Counted from the stretch's first letter, positions 1 through 12,790 are shown. The stretch is DNA of 64,000 nt from Undaria pinnatifida (GCA_012845835.1 JABAKD010000019.1:13099344-13163343); one strand, 5' to 3'. Made by a program: numbers and translations. The notes: a model not told the origin generated them from the letters alone.

Positions 1-310
1 CCATACTAATTCCATGTATATTTATCCTCACAAACGAAACGTGGATGCATTTCTCAAGGTAGGTGTGATTATCAAGGTAGTTCGAACGCTTTATTGTCTG
101 GTTGCAAGAATTGCGCTGGCTACTGACTGTTGTTGCTGGTCAATAATCGTGTGCGCCACGATTAATTGATGACAGTATAATAGAGGTTAGGGGTCTTCTT
201 TAAAATAAATGTCATCTCGTTCGCCAGGAAACAGCCGATGATACAGAGTAGTAGGGGTCTTCTTGACAACATCTCCTGTCCGCCAGAGCAATCGACGATA
301 GAGCTTATAT
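1..310. other. Left flank, no gene seen; 63-bp imperfect tandem pair
   Basis: No coding potential was recognised. Positions about 189-309 hold two imperfect copies of a roughly 63-base unit, each starting with TAGGGGTCTTCTT and ending near CGATGATA/CGACGATA. The pair stops where the copia LTR begins. Confidence 0.5.
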
Positions 311-771
311 TGGAGTACCTCGTGCACGGGGTTGCCTAGATCGTCATGCAGTGAACCATGTCAAGGTGGGAGCCGTCGATGGGCCCTCGGAAGCAGTCGT
401 AAAAAAGGCACAAGTACATATATATCATCTTTCGAGAGCCATCCATGCCGCTGTGTTCCCCCCCCCCCCCTTCTTCCCCATCACCCGCACCTTCGCCTAG
501 ACCTAGCACCACACGTATAACAAACCCCTCACCTAAAGCCGTCCGTCCCCCCCCCCCCCCCCCCCCCCCCCTCGCCCCCCCCCCCCCGCCCCCACCCCCC
601 ACCCTCCCCCCCCAACCCATCCCAACCCCACCCCCTCGAACACTCCACCCTCTCTTTACTCACTGATTGTACGAATTACCCCAGGATATACATGATAAAC
701 TGATGTATTATTTCCAAAAATGTCACATTTATCCCCTCGAAATAATGTATAGTTTCCAGGCACATATTGAG

Positions 772-802
<31 letters not shown>

Positions 803-1404
803 AACCCCCCCCCCCCCCCCCCCGCCCCCAATAATATACTGGTGCCAAAACCGTCAGATTTATCCCCTCGAAAGGATTTATAGCTTACATGCACAAATTG
901 CCCTTTCCCCCCCCCCCCCCCGCCCCCCTCCAAACCCGCTCGCTTTTGATCAAAACCAGGCCCCCCTTTCCCTTCACAGCTGTCAGATTTTGTCCCCCTC
1001 AGAAACGGGTTTTATAGTTTCCGCGCACAGACTGACTAAAATCATCCTGTTGACCCTGATAGCTACACTGTAGTTGTAAGGGGAGTCGCCGACCTATATC
1101 CTTAATGAGGACACACAACTCGTAATGCGCGCGATCGGAGTATCACACACAGCTTGCAAAGATGAGTTTCGACGAAATCTTCGATCTCACAGCTGGGGTG
1201 TATTTTAATTTTTATAATATATATATTATCGTTGTCTCCGCCGGAGAAGGAAGGGCACCTAAACGGCTGCAAATTCACACTTCATCCGACATGCCAAATA
1301 CAAGTATTGCAACTCTCTGAATACGAATTTCATATTATGATCTTCGTAGATACTTTACCGTTACATATATCAGACATTGGTACGAGCAAATGGTCAATCC
1401 TACA
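311..1404 (-). repeat. Copia 3' LTR (left end), split by a C-rich insert
   Basis: Two blocks, about 311-428 and 1200-1404, match the single uninterrupted LTR at 8543-8841. About 770 bases of C-rich repeat separate them. The outer edges give the TG...CA ends expected of an LTR on the minus strand. Confidence 0.85.
430..1200. repeat. C-homopolymer tandem repeat inside the left LTR
   Basis: At least three units of about 120-140 bases each carry TTTATCCCCTCGAAA or a close variant (starting near 717, 861 and 986), a short AT-rich block, and a long run of C. The poly-C runs reach more than 20 bases. The block is absent from the right LTR, so it arrived after the element. Confidence 0.75.
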
Positions 1405-1969
1405 TCCCTCCTGCATGTGACAACTGTCATGATGTTGCTCACACCACCCTACATTCCTGCAAACTCAAAAGCACCTTTCATTCTCAAATTTAAACAAAGT
1501 ATAAGAGCTTCGCCTTCAACTAAAAAATAAAATAAGCTATGATATAACTCCCCCATTCCGGAGTCAAGCCACATTTTGTCCACCAGTTTCGCTCTGTTTA
1601 ATCCGTACCAAGCTCTCAGCACGCGTTTGTATTACAGGACACTTTGTTTAGAACGCTTCAACTAACTATGGAAGCCAGCATTGGTCAAATCTACCTACTC
1701 TACAAGTAAGTTCAAAGCAGAATTCTGGTGGTAATATAAATACTCCTGATTTCAAAAAAAAAAATCAATGTTGAAATCAAGAACAAAAATCGCTACCAGG
1801 TAAGTCTTAACATCAAATGCTCCAGAAAAAAAAAAAAAAACAATATTTTATCTCCATGTTTTTGCTCTGCAAGTCCGCCTTCAATCCAAATTTAATGCAG
1901 AAATCATGACAAAAGCAAAAATCCCAAATTTCAATGTCAAAATTCCCCAAAAGCAACAAAAAAAAATCA

Positions 1970-2410
1970 AACTTCCCACAAATTCATCGCAAGGTTACGG
2001 TGGAACTCAAAAGAGTCCCGGACAATTGCTTTGGTCAGAAAATCGGCACGCTGAAACTGGGACGGTACGTGGATGATCGATACCTCTCTCCCCCCTACCA
2101 GCTCCCTGAGGAAGTTGTGCCTTACGTCGATGTGCTTGGAATTGGAGATAGTTATGGGGTTCCGCGCAAGTTGCACAGCGCCCTCGTTGTCCGCGAATAC
2201 CGGTATGCATGGCATGCCGGCAGCAGGGAGCATGAAACGCCAAACCTGCCTCAGAAGTAAGACTTCCTTCATGACATTTGCAAGCGCCATGTACTCTGCC
2301 CCCGTTGTAGACAGCGTGACGCACTTCTGTGTCCTAGAAAACAATGACACACAAGCACCCCCGCACATCACTAGTCCCCCCGGTTCTGACCTCCTATCAG
2401 CTGCCACACT
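1970..2410 (-). pseudogene. Copia RNase H region (fossil part)
   Basis: The minus strand shows the copia RNase H signature: SRTQKCVTLSTTGAEYMAL, then VFADNEGAVQLARNP and SKHIDVRHNFLREL. It is the last part before the A/T-rich 3' end and LTR. Confidence 0.88.
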
Positions 2411-2429
2411 CGGTAGTCCGCGTCAGCAA

Positions 2430-3400
2430 ACGCCTGCAAGTTCAAACCTCCTACTGTGCCTCCCTGAAAAGTAATACCAAATCCGCTCGTCTGTCTCACA
2501 TATCTTAAGATACCCGTTGCTGCCCTCAAGTGCACATACTTGGGAACCGAACAGTATAGCTGCTGCTCTCACTGCATTGGAGATGTCCGGCCGAGTCTGA
2601 GTTGCCAGCCACATCAGTGAGCCTACCAACTCGCGAAATGGCCAGCCCCCCGGTGCTTCATTCTTGTCAAATTTTCCAAGTTTCGTGCCAACGGGGAGCG
2701 GGACACTCTTATGATACTCTACCCCGTATTCGCTCGCCAACTGTTCAGCAAAATTTCTGCTGGGAAATTGTCAACATCCCCTTCTCCTAATCCCTCTCGT
2801 AGAAACACCCGGAATACCAACGTAGCTCTCCAAGATTTTTGACCGGAACCATCTTGTTCAAATCTCTCCCAAATTGAGCACACCTTGTCTTCTCTCCAAC
2901 TGCGAATATGTCATCCACATGCACCACTATGGTTATCACTACTCTCTCGCCTTCCATCAACCGGAAAACGCTTGCGTCTGCCAGACACTGCAAAAATCCC
3001 AAAGTCAACAAACATCTAGTAAGATGGGCATGCCATTGCCTCGATGCCTGCTCTAAGCCATAGAGACTCTTGTTTAGCCTCCCTATCTTCCCCGACAACC
3101 TCCCGCAACCCTGAGGCAAACGCATGAAATTGTTTTCCTCCAGATCAGATTGCATGAAAGCCTGCTCAATGTCAAAATGGCGCAGGTCGAGGTCTAGTTC
3201 ACAGGCCATGGCAGTCAACAAACGAACACTCGAAACAGAAACTGTGGGCGCAAACAATTCCCCAAAATCAACGTTAGCTCTCTGTTCATCCCCCCGTGCT
3301 ACCATTCTTGCCTTGGTTTTAGTTGGCCATCCGTACTCATCTGCCTTCCAATCGAACACCCACATTGCGTTGATGCAACTGTCGACTCGTTGCTAGACGG
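2430..3400 (-). pseudogene. Copia reverse transcriptase region (fossil part)
   Basis: Typical copia RT motifs are readable: KARMVARGDEQ, FDIEQAFMQSDL, NKSLYGLEQASRQW and VVHVDDIFAVG (the YVDD-box equivalent), then LVGSLMWLATQTRPDIS. Part of the broken copia element. Confidence 0.88.
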
Positions 3401-4299
3401 GCTCAAATGTCCCCGCCTCCAGTAATCCGTAGAACTCCCGACCTGAATAGTCCTTCCAAAGATGCGCGTGTTCGGACCGCATGGCCTCCGTATGATTCCT
3501 GGGGACTTTGATGTCCCTCGCGTAAAATTGCGGCAGGTCCGGAGGCTTGTAAGGCGGTCGCTGGTCGTTCAGCGTAGCTTCGATGTCCTCGCGTGTGGCA
3601 AGCATCGCCGCCATAGCCCAAGGTATCCCCCCGGACTTCCCAGCGGATAGCTGCTCTCCGCGGTCCTCCCCGGCGGGCGCAACTTGCTCGCGGCCCTCAC
3701 CACATGAACTCCCACCGCGATCCTCCACGGCGGGCGCCAGCTGCTCGCGGCCCCCACTATATGAGCTCCCACCGCGATCCTCCACGCCGGGCGCCAGCTG
3801 CCCGCGGCGGCCAGCATCAATCGCTCCACACGTATTCAGCATCGGCAGAGGCTCCTTCTTGCCCGCAATGGTCAGAAGCCCAGCGTTGAGACTGAAAGCC
3901 TCACCGGTTTTCACTGGCGACGGGAGAGACGGCTTCTCCAGCGTTACCGAGAAGTGCATCATCGGCGTGTCTGAAAACTGGATCGTCTTCGAGCGGGTAC
4001 GGCCAGACACCCGCTGCGACTCCAAGTACGGCGTCGCTGACGGCTGTGGCGGTGGCGGTCGTGACGGCTGTGCCGGCGGTGGCGGCCGTGACGGCTGTGA
4101 CGGCGGCGGAAGTGACGGCTGTGACAGTAACGGCTGTAACGTTTCCGGCTGTGACGGCAGCGGCAGTGACGGCTGTGATGTTACGGGCTGTGACGGCGGC
4201 GACAGTGACGGTGGCGTGTATGTTATGGTGAACCCCGGCGTCGTTGTCGGCGCGGCGGCGTCCACTGAGCCCACTGAAGCCCCCGCGCCCGCCGGCGGC

Positions 4300-6320
4300 G
4301 GCAACGGCAGGACGGGCGTGCGGGGGACCATCCATACGATGTCGCTGGAATAACACACGCCTCCGGTGGAGCTCTTGAGAACCTTCACGATAGATGAGGA
4401 GTGGTTGTGACCGTTGTTGAGGTAAAAACACTTGATCGCTTGGGCATCGAACGTGGTGCTCCGGTTCACTCGCGTCATGCCTAGATGGAAAAAAGGAATC
4501 ACCTGCAGACCCGGCAGTCGCCCGAAGAAAACCTCGTGCGATGACCGCCATCCGGTGTTCGCCTTGGTCGCGGAGCGATTGAAACAGTCGGAAGCCCACA
4601 GGACAGCCTCGAGCCACAGACGGTTGCCATTTGCGCCGACGAACGGGATTTTGCCGAGGTCAACGTCCGGGAACAGTGGCCCAATCTCGAGACACACCGC
4701 ATGGCCGCCCTTCATAGCACGCCAAATTGCACTCTCGATAACCGCGTTCTGCTGCGGCTTCCCCGGGGCCGTGTACCCGCGGCAAATCCCGGCAGAATCG
4801 CAGTAGTCCACATAGTCGCGGCTGATGAACTTCCCGCCGTTATCAGTGCGAAAGCAGTTTGGCCTCTCCATTCCGTTCATGTCGGCGAGAAACTTCTGGA
4901 CGTACGCGGTAGTCTCAGACTTTCTCCTCATACCGTATGGCCGCATCCACCTCAAAGCGCTGTCCACGAACATGATCAGATACACCGACCCGCCTAGGGA
5001 CGCCTCGTAAGGACCGGCCTAATCGATATGGACGGTCTCCATGGGCCTCCCTGCGCGCGATGTCGTCCTCCGCGGTGTCCCAGCACGTATCCCCTTAGCC
5101 TCCAAGCAGCCACCACACAGCCGCAGCACACCCGTCAGGGTAATCCCATGCTGCTGAGTCGTCTGCCTCAGAAGACGTTCGTGCTGGTGGCCGGAGGAGA
5201 CGTGGAAGTGATTAATATCGATCACCTTCTCGGGCTTCCCTACAGTGAATGGGCGCTTTCCCGGGGCGAGAACAGATGCAGCGGTACCTACGCTACCAGT
5301 GAGGAGAGTATGTTTATCAATCTCTTTTAGGGCTTGCACTGCCGCGGGGTTGAGTGCGGGGGAAAAACAATTTGTGTAATTAGTCTCATCGTGACAATCC
5401 ATGAGCTCAACGTCCGTGAACACGCTCATGTTCGGCGCCTGCATGCCGGGGGTAGGAACAAGAGATCTAATCCCTACCGCTCCTTGCTCTACTCCTGAGG
5501 AGGGCTCTGCAAGCGGTTGAGGTGTGAGCAGCACTGATGGTTCTGCACTTACAGCTGAAGCGGAAGGGGGGAAACATGACTCCGTAGGCACTACACCAGT
5601 AACGTTGGGCGGGAAACTTGAGTCGCTAGGTACTATGTCGCTCACGGCAGGCGGGAAACCTAAATCCGCGGCCATGCCCCCTTCTACCCTACGGTGGGAA
5701 AGGGGTTCAAAGCCAAAACCCGACGGCTCCGCCCCATCTAGACGAAAAAAGGGGCATCCAAAGGGGGAGGGGGGTTGAGAACACGACGGGGGGGAAGGTT
5801 GAGCACCAGAGGACGGGGGGGGGGTTGAACACCAGTAAAAGCAGGCACAGCAGTAAGTCCGGCAGTCGGGGTGGCATGCAAGCTTGATCCGATTTCATCA
5901 CGAAGAAAAGTGAGCTGTCTATCGAACAGGTGTGCGCCCTCCTAATCCAAGATGATGGTTTGCCGTGCTTGGGCCTGGTGTAGAGAGAACAGGTTGAAAC
6001 CCTATTCCCTCCATCACGTGCACCCCCGTGAGCTTCACATCAAAGTCCGTCTTCGAGTGTATTATCAGGTTGAGACTACCCACCCCAATCACTCTCATTG
6101 CCTTACCATCCCCGATCATGACTTTTTGCTTCTCAGGGGGGATCTCGACCCAGTCGTATACATTGCGGGCGTCGCTGGTAATGTGATTCGTGGCTCCGTT
6201 GTCGGACACCCAAAATTCACTACGTGCAGGCCCCTCTGTATCTCTGCCACTAACTCTATCGTGGTTATGACTAGCAAGCGCCAACCCAGCAAATCCTACC
6301 CCATCAAGAATCGACTCCAA
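4300..6320 (-). pseudogene. Copia protease and integrase regions (fossil parts)
   Basis: About 5900-6320 carries the retropepsin-like motif VSDNGATNHIT. About 5000-5250 carries the integrase zinc-binding motif (H-x4-H ... C-x2-C), and about 4600-5000 the catalytic core with FVDSALRW and FRTDNGG. A Pro/Ser-rich linker follows. Part of the broken copia element. Confidence 0.8.
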
Positions 6321-6699
6321 CCCAGTCTCGCCCTGTGGCGCCGATCAAACCATTAAGAGATGCAGTCCTGGCTGGAGAGGCGGAGGTGGTCCGGGAGAAG
6401 GTGAGAGAGACGAGGGCTGGACATGGCCGGGAGGATGCTGCTGTTGTTGGGAGTGCGGTTGTTGCGGTGGCTGCTGCTGTGGGTTGTACCCGTAGATTGA
6501 CGGCTGCTGCTGCTGCGCCGGTGGTAGAGGATGCTGCTGGGCGTTGCTCCCGTAGCACGACGGGGGCTGTTGTTGCAGCGGTGGCGGTGGAGGCGGCTGC
6601 GCGTAGTTGCCATGGTACGCCGGCGCCTGCGGTGGTGGCGGTGGAGAGGGCTGTGCATAGTTACAGTACAACGGCTGCTGTTGAAACTGCGGCTGCGTC

Positions 6700-8480
6700 T
6701 ACGGCGGCACCTGCTGTGATTCGCAGTCGTAGTCTCCGGTGTCTCCGTAGTCGCCGTAGTCGCCGTCGCCGCTGTAGTCGCCATAGTCGTAGTAGTTGGT
6801 GTCAGTGACCTCACCCACGGCGGCTATGTTAGCCTGGCCATATGAGTGCGCCCATGGCGGTCGCTGGTCGGGCGCTGTGCAGGTACGTGCAGGGCGCGAT
6901 TGTGCTCGCACGGGTTGACCTGGGTCTACCCGCGACGGGCAGTATTGGTGCATGTGCCCCAGTTCGTTACAATTCTCGCACCGCTTGCGAGGGTCAGCTG
7001 CATGTATTGGGGGCTGATTACCAATCGGACGGGGAAGGTTGGGCGGATACGCGTCAAAGGTATAGCCACCAGGGGGAGGGGGGTACGAAGGTAAACTTGA
7101 TCCCCTACCCCAAACTGTTTGCGTACGACCTCCTGCATACCTTCCGACGCCTCCCCTGCCGCTGCGTCCCCTGCCCCCAGCGCCCCACTGCTGTGAGTAC
7201 CACCTCCCGCGCCAACCACCACCTCCACGGCCGCTGCCCTGATTATAGTGGTGCTGCTGTTGCTGTCGCGGGTACTGATGCTGCTGTTGCTGCTGCTGAT
7301 ACTGCTGCTGTTGATGCTGCTGCTGCTGTTGTGGGTGCTGCTGCTGCTGATACTGCTGGTGTTGATGCTGCTGCTGCTGTTGTGGGTACTGCTGCTGCTG
7401 ATACTGCTGGCCTCCCATACCTTCACCCCGTTTGCCCCTTACGCGTCCGCCGCGGCCTGCTCTTGCTCCACCCCCGTTGCCCCGACCACCCGAGTCGGAA
7501 ACAAAAAGGGCGTGTTCCTTCCCGTCTCTCGTCCCCTTTTCCTTGGCCGTCTCCATATCGCCATATGCGTTCAGCACAACATCCTCAAGAACCTTTCAAG
7601 GTAACTCTTCCTTAGCAAGCAAAATACTCTTTTGCACTGAGTAATCGGGGGTGAGGTTTTGTGTGAAGTGCTGGTTAACATCGTTGTCAGTGTGTATGAC
7701 ACCATGGGTACCGAGCTGACTTCTCAGCACACTGCCCCTCGCAAAATATTCGTTGGGGGCCTCACCATCCCTCATGCCAAAACTATACCATGCCTGAGTC
7801 AGTCTAGCTTTTGCTGCTGCGGATTGCGGGGCGTAAAACTTCTTGAAAAATATCCACCCTTCGCTAGGACTCCCGAGAGCTTAAATCTGTAGTAGTAGAA
7901 ATTTGTACAGGATTGTGTTGATCAGTATCGACCAAGCCCGATAGGCCTGGTCGACCAACTCTGCATCAAACTCTGCTTCCAAAGCCATCCGATCGACATT
8001 CGGTTGCCCAACCTTGATCAGTGTGAGCGACTCTACCGCCTCTAAGCAACATTGTTGCCCAAAGTAAGCATTCATTTGAGTGATAAATACCAACACCTTC
8101 TGCTGCGGATCCTCTACTACCTTAAAACTACCATTGAAAGTTTCAGGCATCCTCATACTAGTCTGACTGAAAACGAAACTGCCTGTCTGTGTGATAGTAG
8201 CCGCCGCGGATTGCTGCTGCTTCTCCGCCTTTCCTTGCAATGCCTCAAAGATTCTTGCCAGCCCTTCCACAAGCTGGTCGGTGGGTAGGTTGCTGCTACC
8301 TCGGGAACTTTGTTCCTCGGGTTGCGCTCCTCTCCTTTCTTCGTCGGCTTGCGGCTGAGGTGCAATTGCTTCTTGCTGGGCGCGCTGGGGATCGACTAGC
8401 TTTTCCATCACTTGGCTCTCTAGGTAGACCTGTATGGCTTGGTGTTGTTCAGTTATATCTGGAAAAAGAGTAAAGTCCAT
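6700..8480 (-). pseudogene. Copia gag region (fossil part)
   Basis: The minus strand encodes a helical gag-like segment followed by a Gln/Gly-rich stretch and a zinc knuckle of the form C-x2-C-x4-H-x4-C (CENCNELGHMHQYC). The CAG/CTG-rich segment about 7250-7420 is a trinucleotide-like expansion within this part. Part of the broken copia element. Confidence 0.75.
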
Positions 8481-8542
8481 CCAGCTGACCTGTTGGGCTT
8501 CCTCGCAGCACGATCGCTGGTGACGTCACTACGCTAGCGTAT

Positions 8543-8841
8543 TGGAGTACCTCGTACACGGGGCTTCCTAGGTCATCATGCAGTGGATCATGTCAAGGTG
8601 GGAGCCGTCGATGGGCCCTCGGGAGCAGTCGTGAAAAAGGTAAAAGTATATATATATATATATTATCGTTGTCTCCGCCGAAGAAGGAAGGGCACCTAAA
8701 CGGCTGCAAATTAACAATTCATCCGACATGCCAAATACAAATATTGCAACTCCCTGGATACGAATTTCATATTATGATCTTCGTAGATGCTTTACAGTTA
8801 CATATATCAGACATTGGTACGAGCAAACAGTCAATCCTACA
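8543..8841 (-). repeat. Copia 5' LTR (right end)
   Basis: A 299-bp block matches both halves of the left LTR in the same orientation. On the element strand it begins TGTAGGATTG and ends CGAGGTACTCCA. No clear tRNA-type primer-binding site was recognised next to it. Confidence 0.85.
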
Positions 8842-10364
8842 GCTCAGTATCGTAAAAAATAGGGATCTTTTGCACAAATATATCGTGGTGCCTATACGCA
8901 TACGCACGTCCGACGCAAGTCAATAGGAAAAAAGGGAATGATAGAGAAGACAGAGAAGAAGAAAAAGGGGTAATATATTCCGATTCAATATCACCCTGTG
9001 CCAAGCCGAAGCAGGCGCTCATTGCTCTTATCTTTTTTGGGCAATATATATGGCTGTTAGTATGCCGGGACATGGCGATTTGACCGCTCTTTTACGATCC
9101 CGAATGGCTTTATCGTGACGCTCTGGGCACCAACTGCATAGATCCATCCCGAGGTCGAGCGTTTGGTACGAATTGCGGCCGCATGACAAGTTTTTGCCCT
9201 ACGCGAGTAGTATGCAAGAAAACCCGCAAAAATATTGGCGAGCTTAGCCAGGCTTCTGACCCGATAAGAGAATGAAATCGGAATTTTCAGCGATTTTTTT
9301 TCGGTGCCGCATAAGCGACAAAGAGGTGATTATTCGGGCACAGCAAATGTTCCATGATCATTCGACCATTATACCACTGAGTCAAACACGCACTGTTTTG
9401 GCCTAATTCCACACCTTTTTCCACGGTTGGTTATTATGCTCGAGTCGTGCCGGTCTTACTTCCACACATTATCATGTCGTTTTTCTTTGAACACCCCATT
9501 TATTTTGTTTCAAATTAATTGTGCTTATAACCGGGGGGGGCTGAATCCTGCATACACATGGCTCTAATTCGTCCATTTATATTGCGTTTGGTGCTGTTGT
9601 TGCTGTTCAAGTGTTTCTCATCCTTATTTCGAGCGTGCTTGCTCGGCACGCCAACCTGATACAGGCTCAAAATCGCTTTTTTGTGCGACCTATTATGCAA
9701 ACAACTCATTGAACTGCGCTCGCATTGCAAATGTTTGCCGTATGCGAGACGCACGCGAGAAAACCCGACTCTGTCGAAATAATTGTGAGCTTATTGGGTT
9801 AAAGCCTACCAGCCAATCACGAGAAATATGCCAATGGAGTCGGAGTTGACACGCCGTGCGGGGAGGTATATCGACCCGGGAGATCATCGTTATCGTTTCC
9901 GCGTTGTTGGGGCTGAGATTCGGAGCATTTCTGAACCGGGGATGGGACCCTATATCCCCGATAGTAGCAGATGCTGGCTCAGTGCGCGCCTGTCAGTTGC
10001 TACGTAGAGAACATGCAGCAAGCATTTGGCCATCCCTCTGCTGGCCCTGGATGCTTGGTTGAGTCGAAACGTCAACAAACGCACTCGAAACGTCTCTTCG
10101 TGGCTAGACTAGAGGGTCAGTCTGCGTGGGCTCGGATTTGTCCGATCGAAATATATGTTGTGAAGCTCGGAATCGGATTCACGCAAGAAACGGAGAAACG
10201 GAGGAAACGACAGAAGTAGTAAGTAGTCCACTGTTAGTCTATATCAATCTCTTGGCATTACTTTACGTTCTACACGCGTAGACTATGTGTTGTGCGGTAA
10301 CGGTTTTTACTCTCTATCGAATATTAAATTGAACTAGTCGAAGCGCTGCCTTGCCCTACCCGGA
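8842..10364. other. No gene seen; diverged repeat pair
   Basis: No convincing exon was recognised on either strand. Two diverged direct copies of about 140 bases lie near 9150-9290 and 9690-9835; both contain a 'TTTGCC...GCGAG...GAAAACCCG' core. Confidence 0.4.
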
Positions 10365-10396
10365 GCATGGGTGCCGGCGAATGCCGGCACCCATGC
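10365..10396. repeat. Perfect 14-bp inverted repeat with 4-base loop
   Basis: Arm GCATGGGTGCCGGC at 10365-10378, loop GAAT, then the exact reverse complement at 10383-10396. No coding context was found around it. Confidence 0.9.
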
Positions 10397-10594
10397 AGAG
10401 TTACCACTATAATAATACTTGCAAGCATACATCAACACGATATACTTTACTATTGTTCACTGCACTTCGAAGTGTACACTATTAACACTATGCATTATTG
10501 TAGCGTGCGACGACAGAGGCGGTACGTTTTCGACGCGTGCTACACACGACAGGGAGGTATTAGGTAGGGTATTATCCTCCTTTCCGGCTAATTT

Positions 10595-11352
10595 GCTTTC
10601 AGAATGACGGGGCTCCTTAATCTATTATTAATAAAAATCGTCGGAATGTCGTTTTTGTTTTGCAATAGTGTTTTTTACAGTCTAGGCCATGGGTTTGTTC
10701 GTTGTTTTATTATGATGATGTGCAACAAGGCTCTGGCTCTGCCATGTACGAGCTGCAGAGGTGGCCCCGAAGTGTCTGTTTAGACCACTTGTGATAAGAA
10801 GGAAAAGAAAAGATGAATTTGGAAAGTGGCGTTAATGTGACCAAAAGATGAACACCAACGAAGAATTAGAAGGGCGAGAGAGAAGAGTATAGAAGAAACA
10901 GAAGGAGGTGCAAGGAGGCGTAATGAGTGATCGAGGTAGGGCTGACCGTCACCTGGTCAATACGGCACAATGCTCATGCTACAGGCAGATGTACTCTACG
11001 GGTTGATGTACTTACCGACAGACCGTTCTATATATAGCAAATTTCCTTGCAATTTTCCCTTCAACGTTCCCCGATACCTACGGCGGGAAGTTAGCTACAT
11101 TTTGAATACACAACACACTGACGGGAAGTAACTAACCGAGATTTCCCGCATGTTGTATTTCTCTCCATCTAGATCAAGATACTCAGTGGACTCAGGGTAA
11201 TGACAAAGAATCAACTATATGGGATCCTTCATCCGGTAGCGGTTTTATTTTTCTCCAAATAAATCAGGTTTTGGGAGATCAAGTCTTCAGCTCCCAAATT
11301 GAGGGGTAGTATTAGAAAAAAAGTGGTGCACCTCTATATCGTAGCACGCGTC
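10595..11352 (+). mobile_element. Family A inverted-repeat element (MITE-like), split copy
   Basis: The left half (about 10595-10710) carries GAATGACGGGGCTCCTTAA...ATCGTCGGAA and TAGGCCATGGG. The right half (about 11240-11352) carries TTTTGGGAGATCAAG...GTGCACCTCTATATCGTAGC and ends ACGCGTC. About 530 bases without recognisable content separate them. The left terminal repeat is not clear. Confidence 0.6.
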
Positions 11353-11470
11353 TTCGTTCACTCAATAACCCGACCAACACTTCTATGCGCTAGTCCTCTA
11401 ATAACACAACACAAATTTGCTCGTAGAATTATCATTATTTAGCCGATAGTTCCACACGTTGAGGGCTCAA

Positions 11471-11744
11471 GACGCGTGCGACGATTATAGAGGTGCACCG
11501 CGTTTTTTTCTAATACTACCCCTCACTTCAGGAGCTTAAGACATGTCCTTCTTAACCCAAAAACTGATCCGGGGAGAAAAATAAACCGGATGAAACATCC
11601 CACGCGGCCTCGGTGTGCAACGATAATCATGCATCAAAAAAATATTGCCTATAATTCCGACGATTTGAGGTTAAGGGCCCCCCCGTCATTCATTCAGAAA
11701 GCCTTTTACAGGCCAAAATAGTGCTACCTCTATCGTAGCACGTC
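11471..11744 (-). mobile_element. Family A inverted-repeat element
   Basis: Both ends are readable: GACGCGTGCGACGATTATAG at the left and CTACCTCTATCGTAGCACGTC at the right. Internal blocks seen in other copies (TTCAGGAGCTTAAGAC, CCGACGATTTGAGG, GTCATTCATTCAG) run in reverse order, so this copy is on the minus strand. It has no coding capacity. Confidence 0.8.
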
Positions 11745-11950
11745 CCTCAATCCTGCGGTAAGAAAACGTTCGGCCCAAAAAGTGTAACTCCTAGACTACA
11801 CTCTATATATGAATGACTCCTAGGCCCCATCAGGGGATTTGTTTGCTACATCGTGTTTGTAGCACGTTAATGTTCTCAAAACCTTTTGGGGGTGAGACAA
11901 GGGCGCCCGCGGACAGTCTTTTTTCGGCACGCACCTCACATCTATAATGA

Positions 11951-12111
11951 TGGTCGGAATGGAAAACTAACAGGAGCGCTGTGATCGAAGGAGGATTTAG
12001 AAGTAAATGGGAAACTGACCGGAGCGCTGTGATCGCAGGACGATTTAGAACAGAAAACGGGTATCGTGGTCCTGCGATCACAGCGCTCCGGTTAGTTTTC
12101 CATTCGGACCA
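11951..12111. mobile_element. 161-bp palindromic inverted-repeat element
   Basis: The ends are TGGTCGGAATGGAAAACTAA and its near-perfect reverse complement, giving arms of about 41 bases that include AGCGCTGTGATCG. A second direct copy of the left arm core lies between them (about 12009-12040). This looks like a foldback or miniature DNA transposon remnant. Confidence 0.7.
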
Positions 12112-12544
12112 TATTTGATGTTGAGGTGTGTGCTATCCCAATCCACGGGCACCCTTGGGTGGGATTCCGCTATAGAACACCTCAAGCAAGTACAGGAGTC
12201 TCAGAAACAAATTGCTGAAACTCGACCGTAGGCATGTTTGTTATCTCCCTTTCCACCAGTTCCGTGCGCGTTCCGCCTCGTCCCGTGTAACAGGGTGTCA
12301 ACTATAGCTACCAGTATATCTGGCGCAGCAATACAGGACACCCAGTGATAAGAATACAGGATCGCTAGCTCAGGCTGGGTTTCTTATTTCCCAAAGGGGT
12401 GCATTATCCTACACCAAATTCAGCGCAACGACTGCCGAAGTTCTTGTTCACTTTAAATATCACCTTGCCTTCCCACCGGCTGGATCTCATGTATAAGGAA
12501 AGGCACATCCTACAGACCCAAGCCATAGAACCATAAGGGTGACT
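12112..12544. other. No gene seen
   Basis: No exon, RNA gene or repeat was recognised in this stretch. Confidence 0.3.
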
Positions 12545-12790
12545 CCAGAGGCTATTTTTTAACAGCGGCTCGGGGTCACTCACGCGAGTACCCCCCCCTG
12601 ACCCTTTGCAGTCACAGGCTTTGGCGTCCCATTAAAATTTTTGCGATATCAACAATCCGCAACAATATTATAGTAAGCTGTGCTGCGCCAAAAGCATCTA
12701 GAGATTTTTGACCGAGATACCTGCACGGAGTCACTCGTGTGCGTGGCTCAAGCCCCGTGGTGGAAAGGGGGGTACCCCCCCCTAATATAG
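12545..12790. mobile_element. Family C element (palindromic GTCACTCGCGCGAGTGAC ends)
   Basis: GGGTCACTCACGCGAGTACC near 12572 and GAGTCACTCGTG near 12725 mark the two ends. The same self-complementary motif brackets or marks segments near 14628-14800, 23565-23745, 32805-33005 and 62332-62352. It is a short dispersed element with no coding capacity. Confidence 0.55.

Larger units (their letters stand above)
311..8841 (-). mobile_element. Ty1/copia LTR retrotransposon, broken fossil copy
   Basis: Read on the minus strand the parts run in the copia order: gag with a CCHC zinc knuckle, aspartic protease, integrase, reverse transcriptase, RNase H. That integrase lies before RT separates it from Ty3/gypsy. 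LTR copies close both ends, beginning TGTAGGATTG and ending GGTACTCCA on the element strand, and a purine-rich stretch lies just before the 3' LTR. I saw no convincing target-site duplication. The coding region is interrupted in several places (of the order of five to eight breaks), so this is a dead copy. The two LTRs differ at under a tenth of aligned positions by eye, so it is neither brand new nor ancient. The left LTR was later interrupted by a C-rich tandem repeat. Confidence 0.93.

Noticed and set aside
9340-9412. Possible tRNA gene on the minus strand (GACTCAGTGGTATAATGG)
   Set aside because: An A-box-like stretch is visible but no B box, and no cloverleaf could be drawn.
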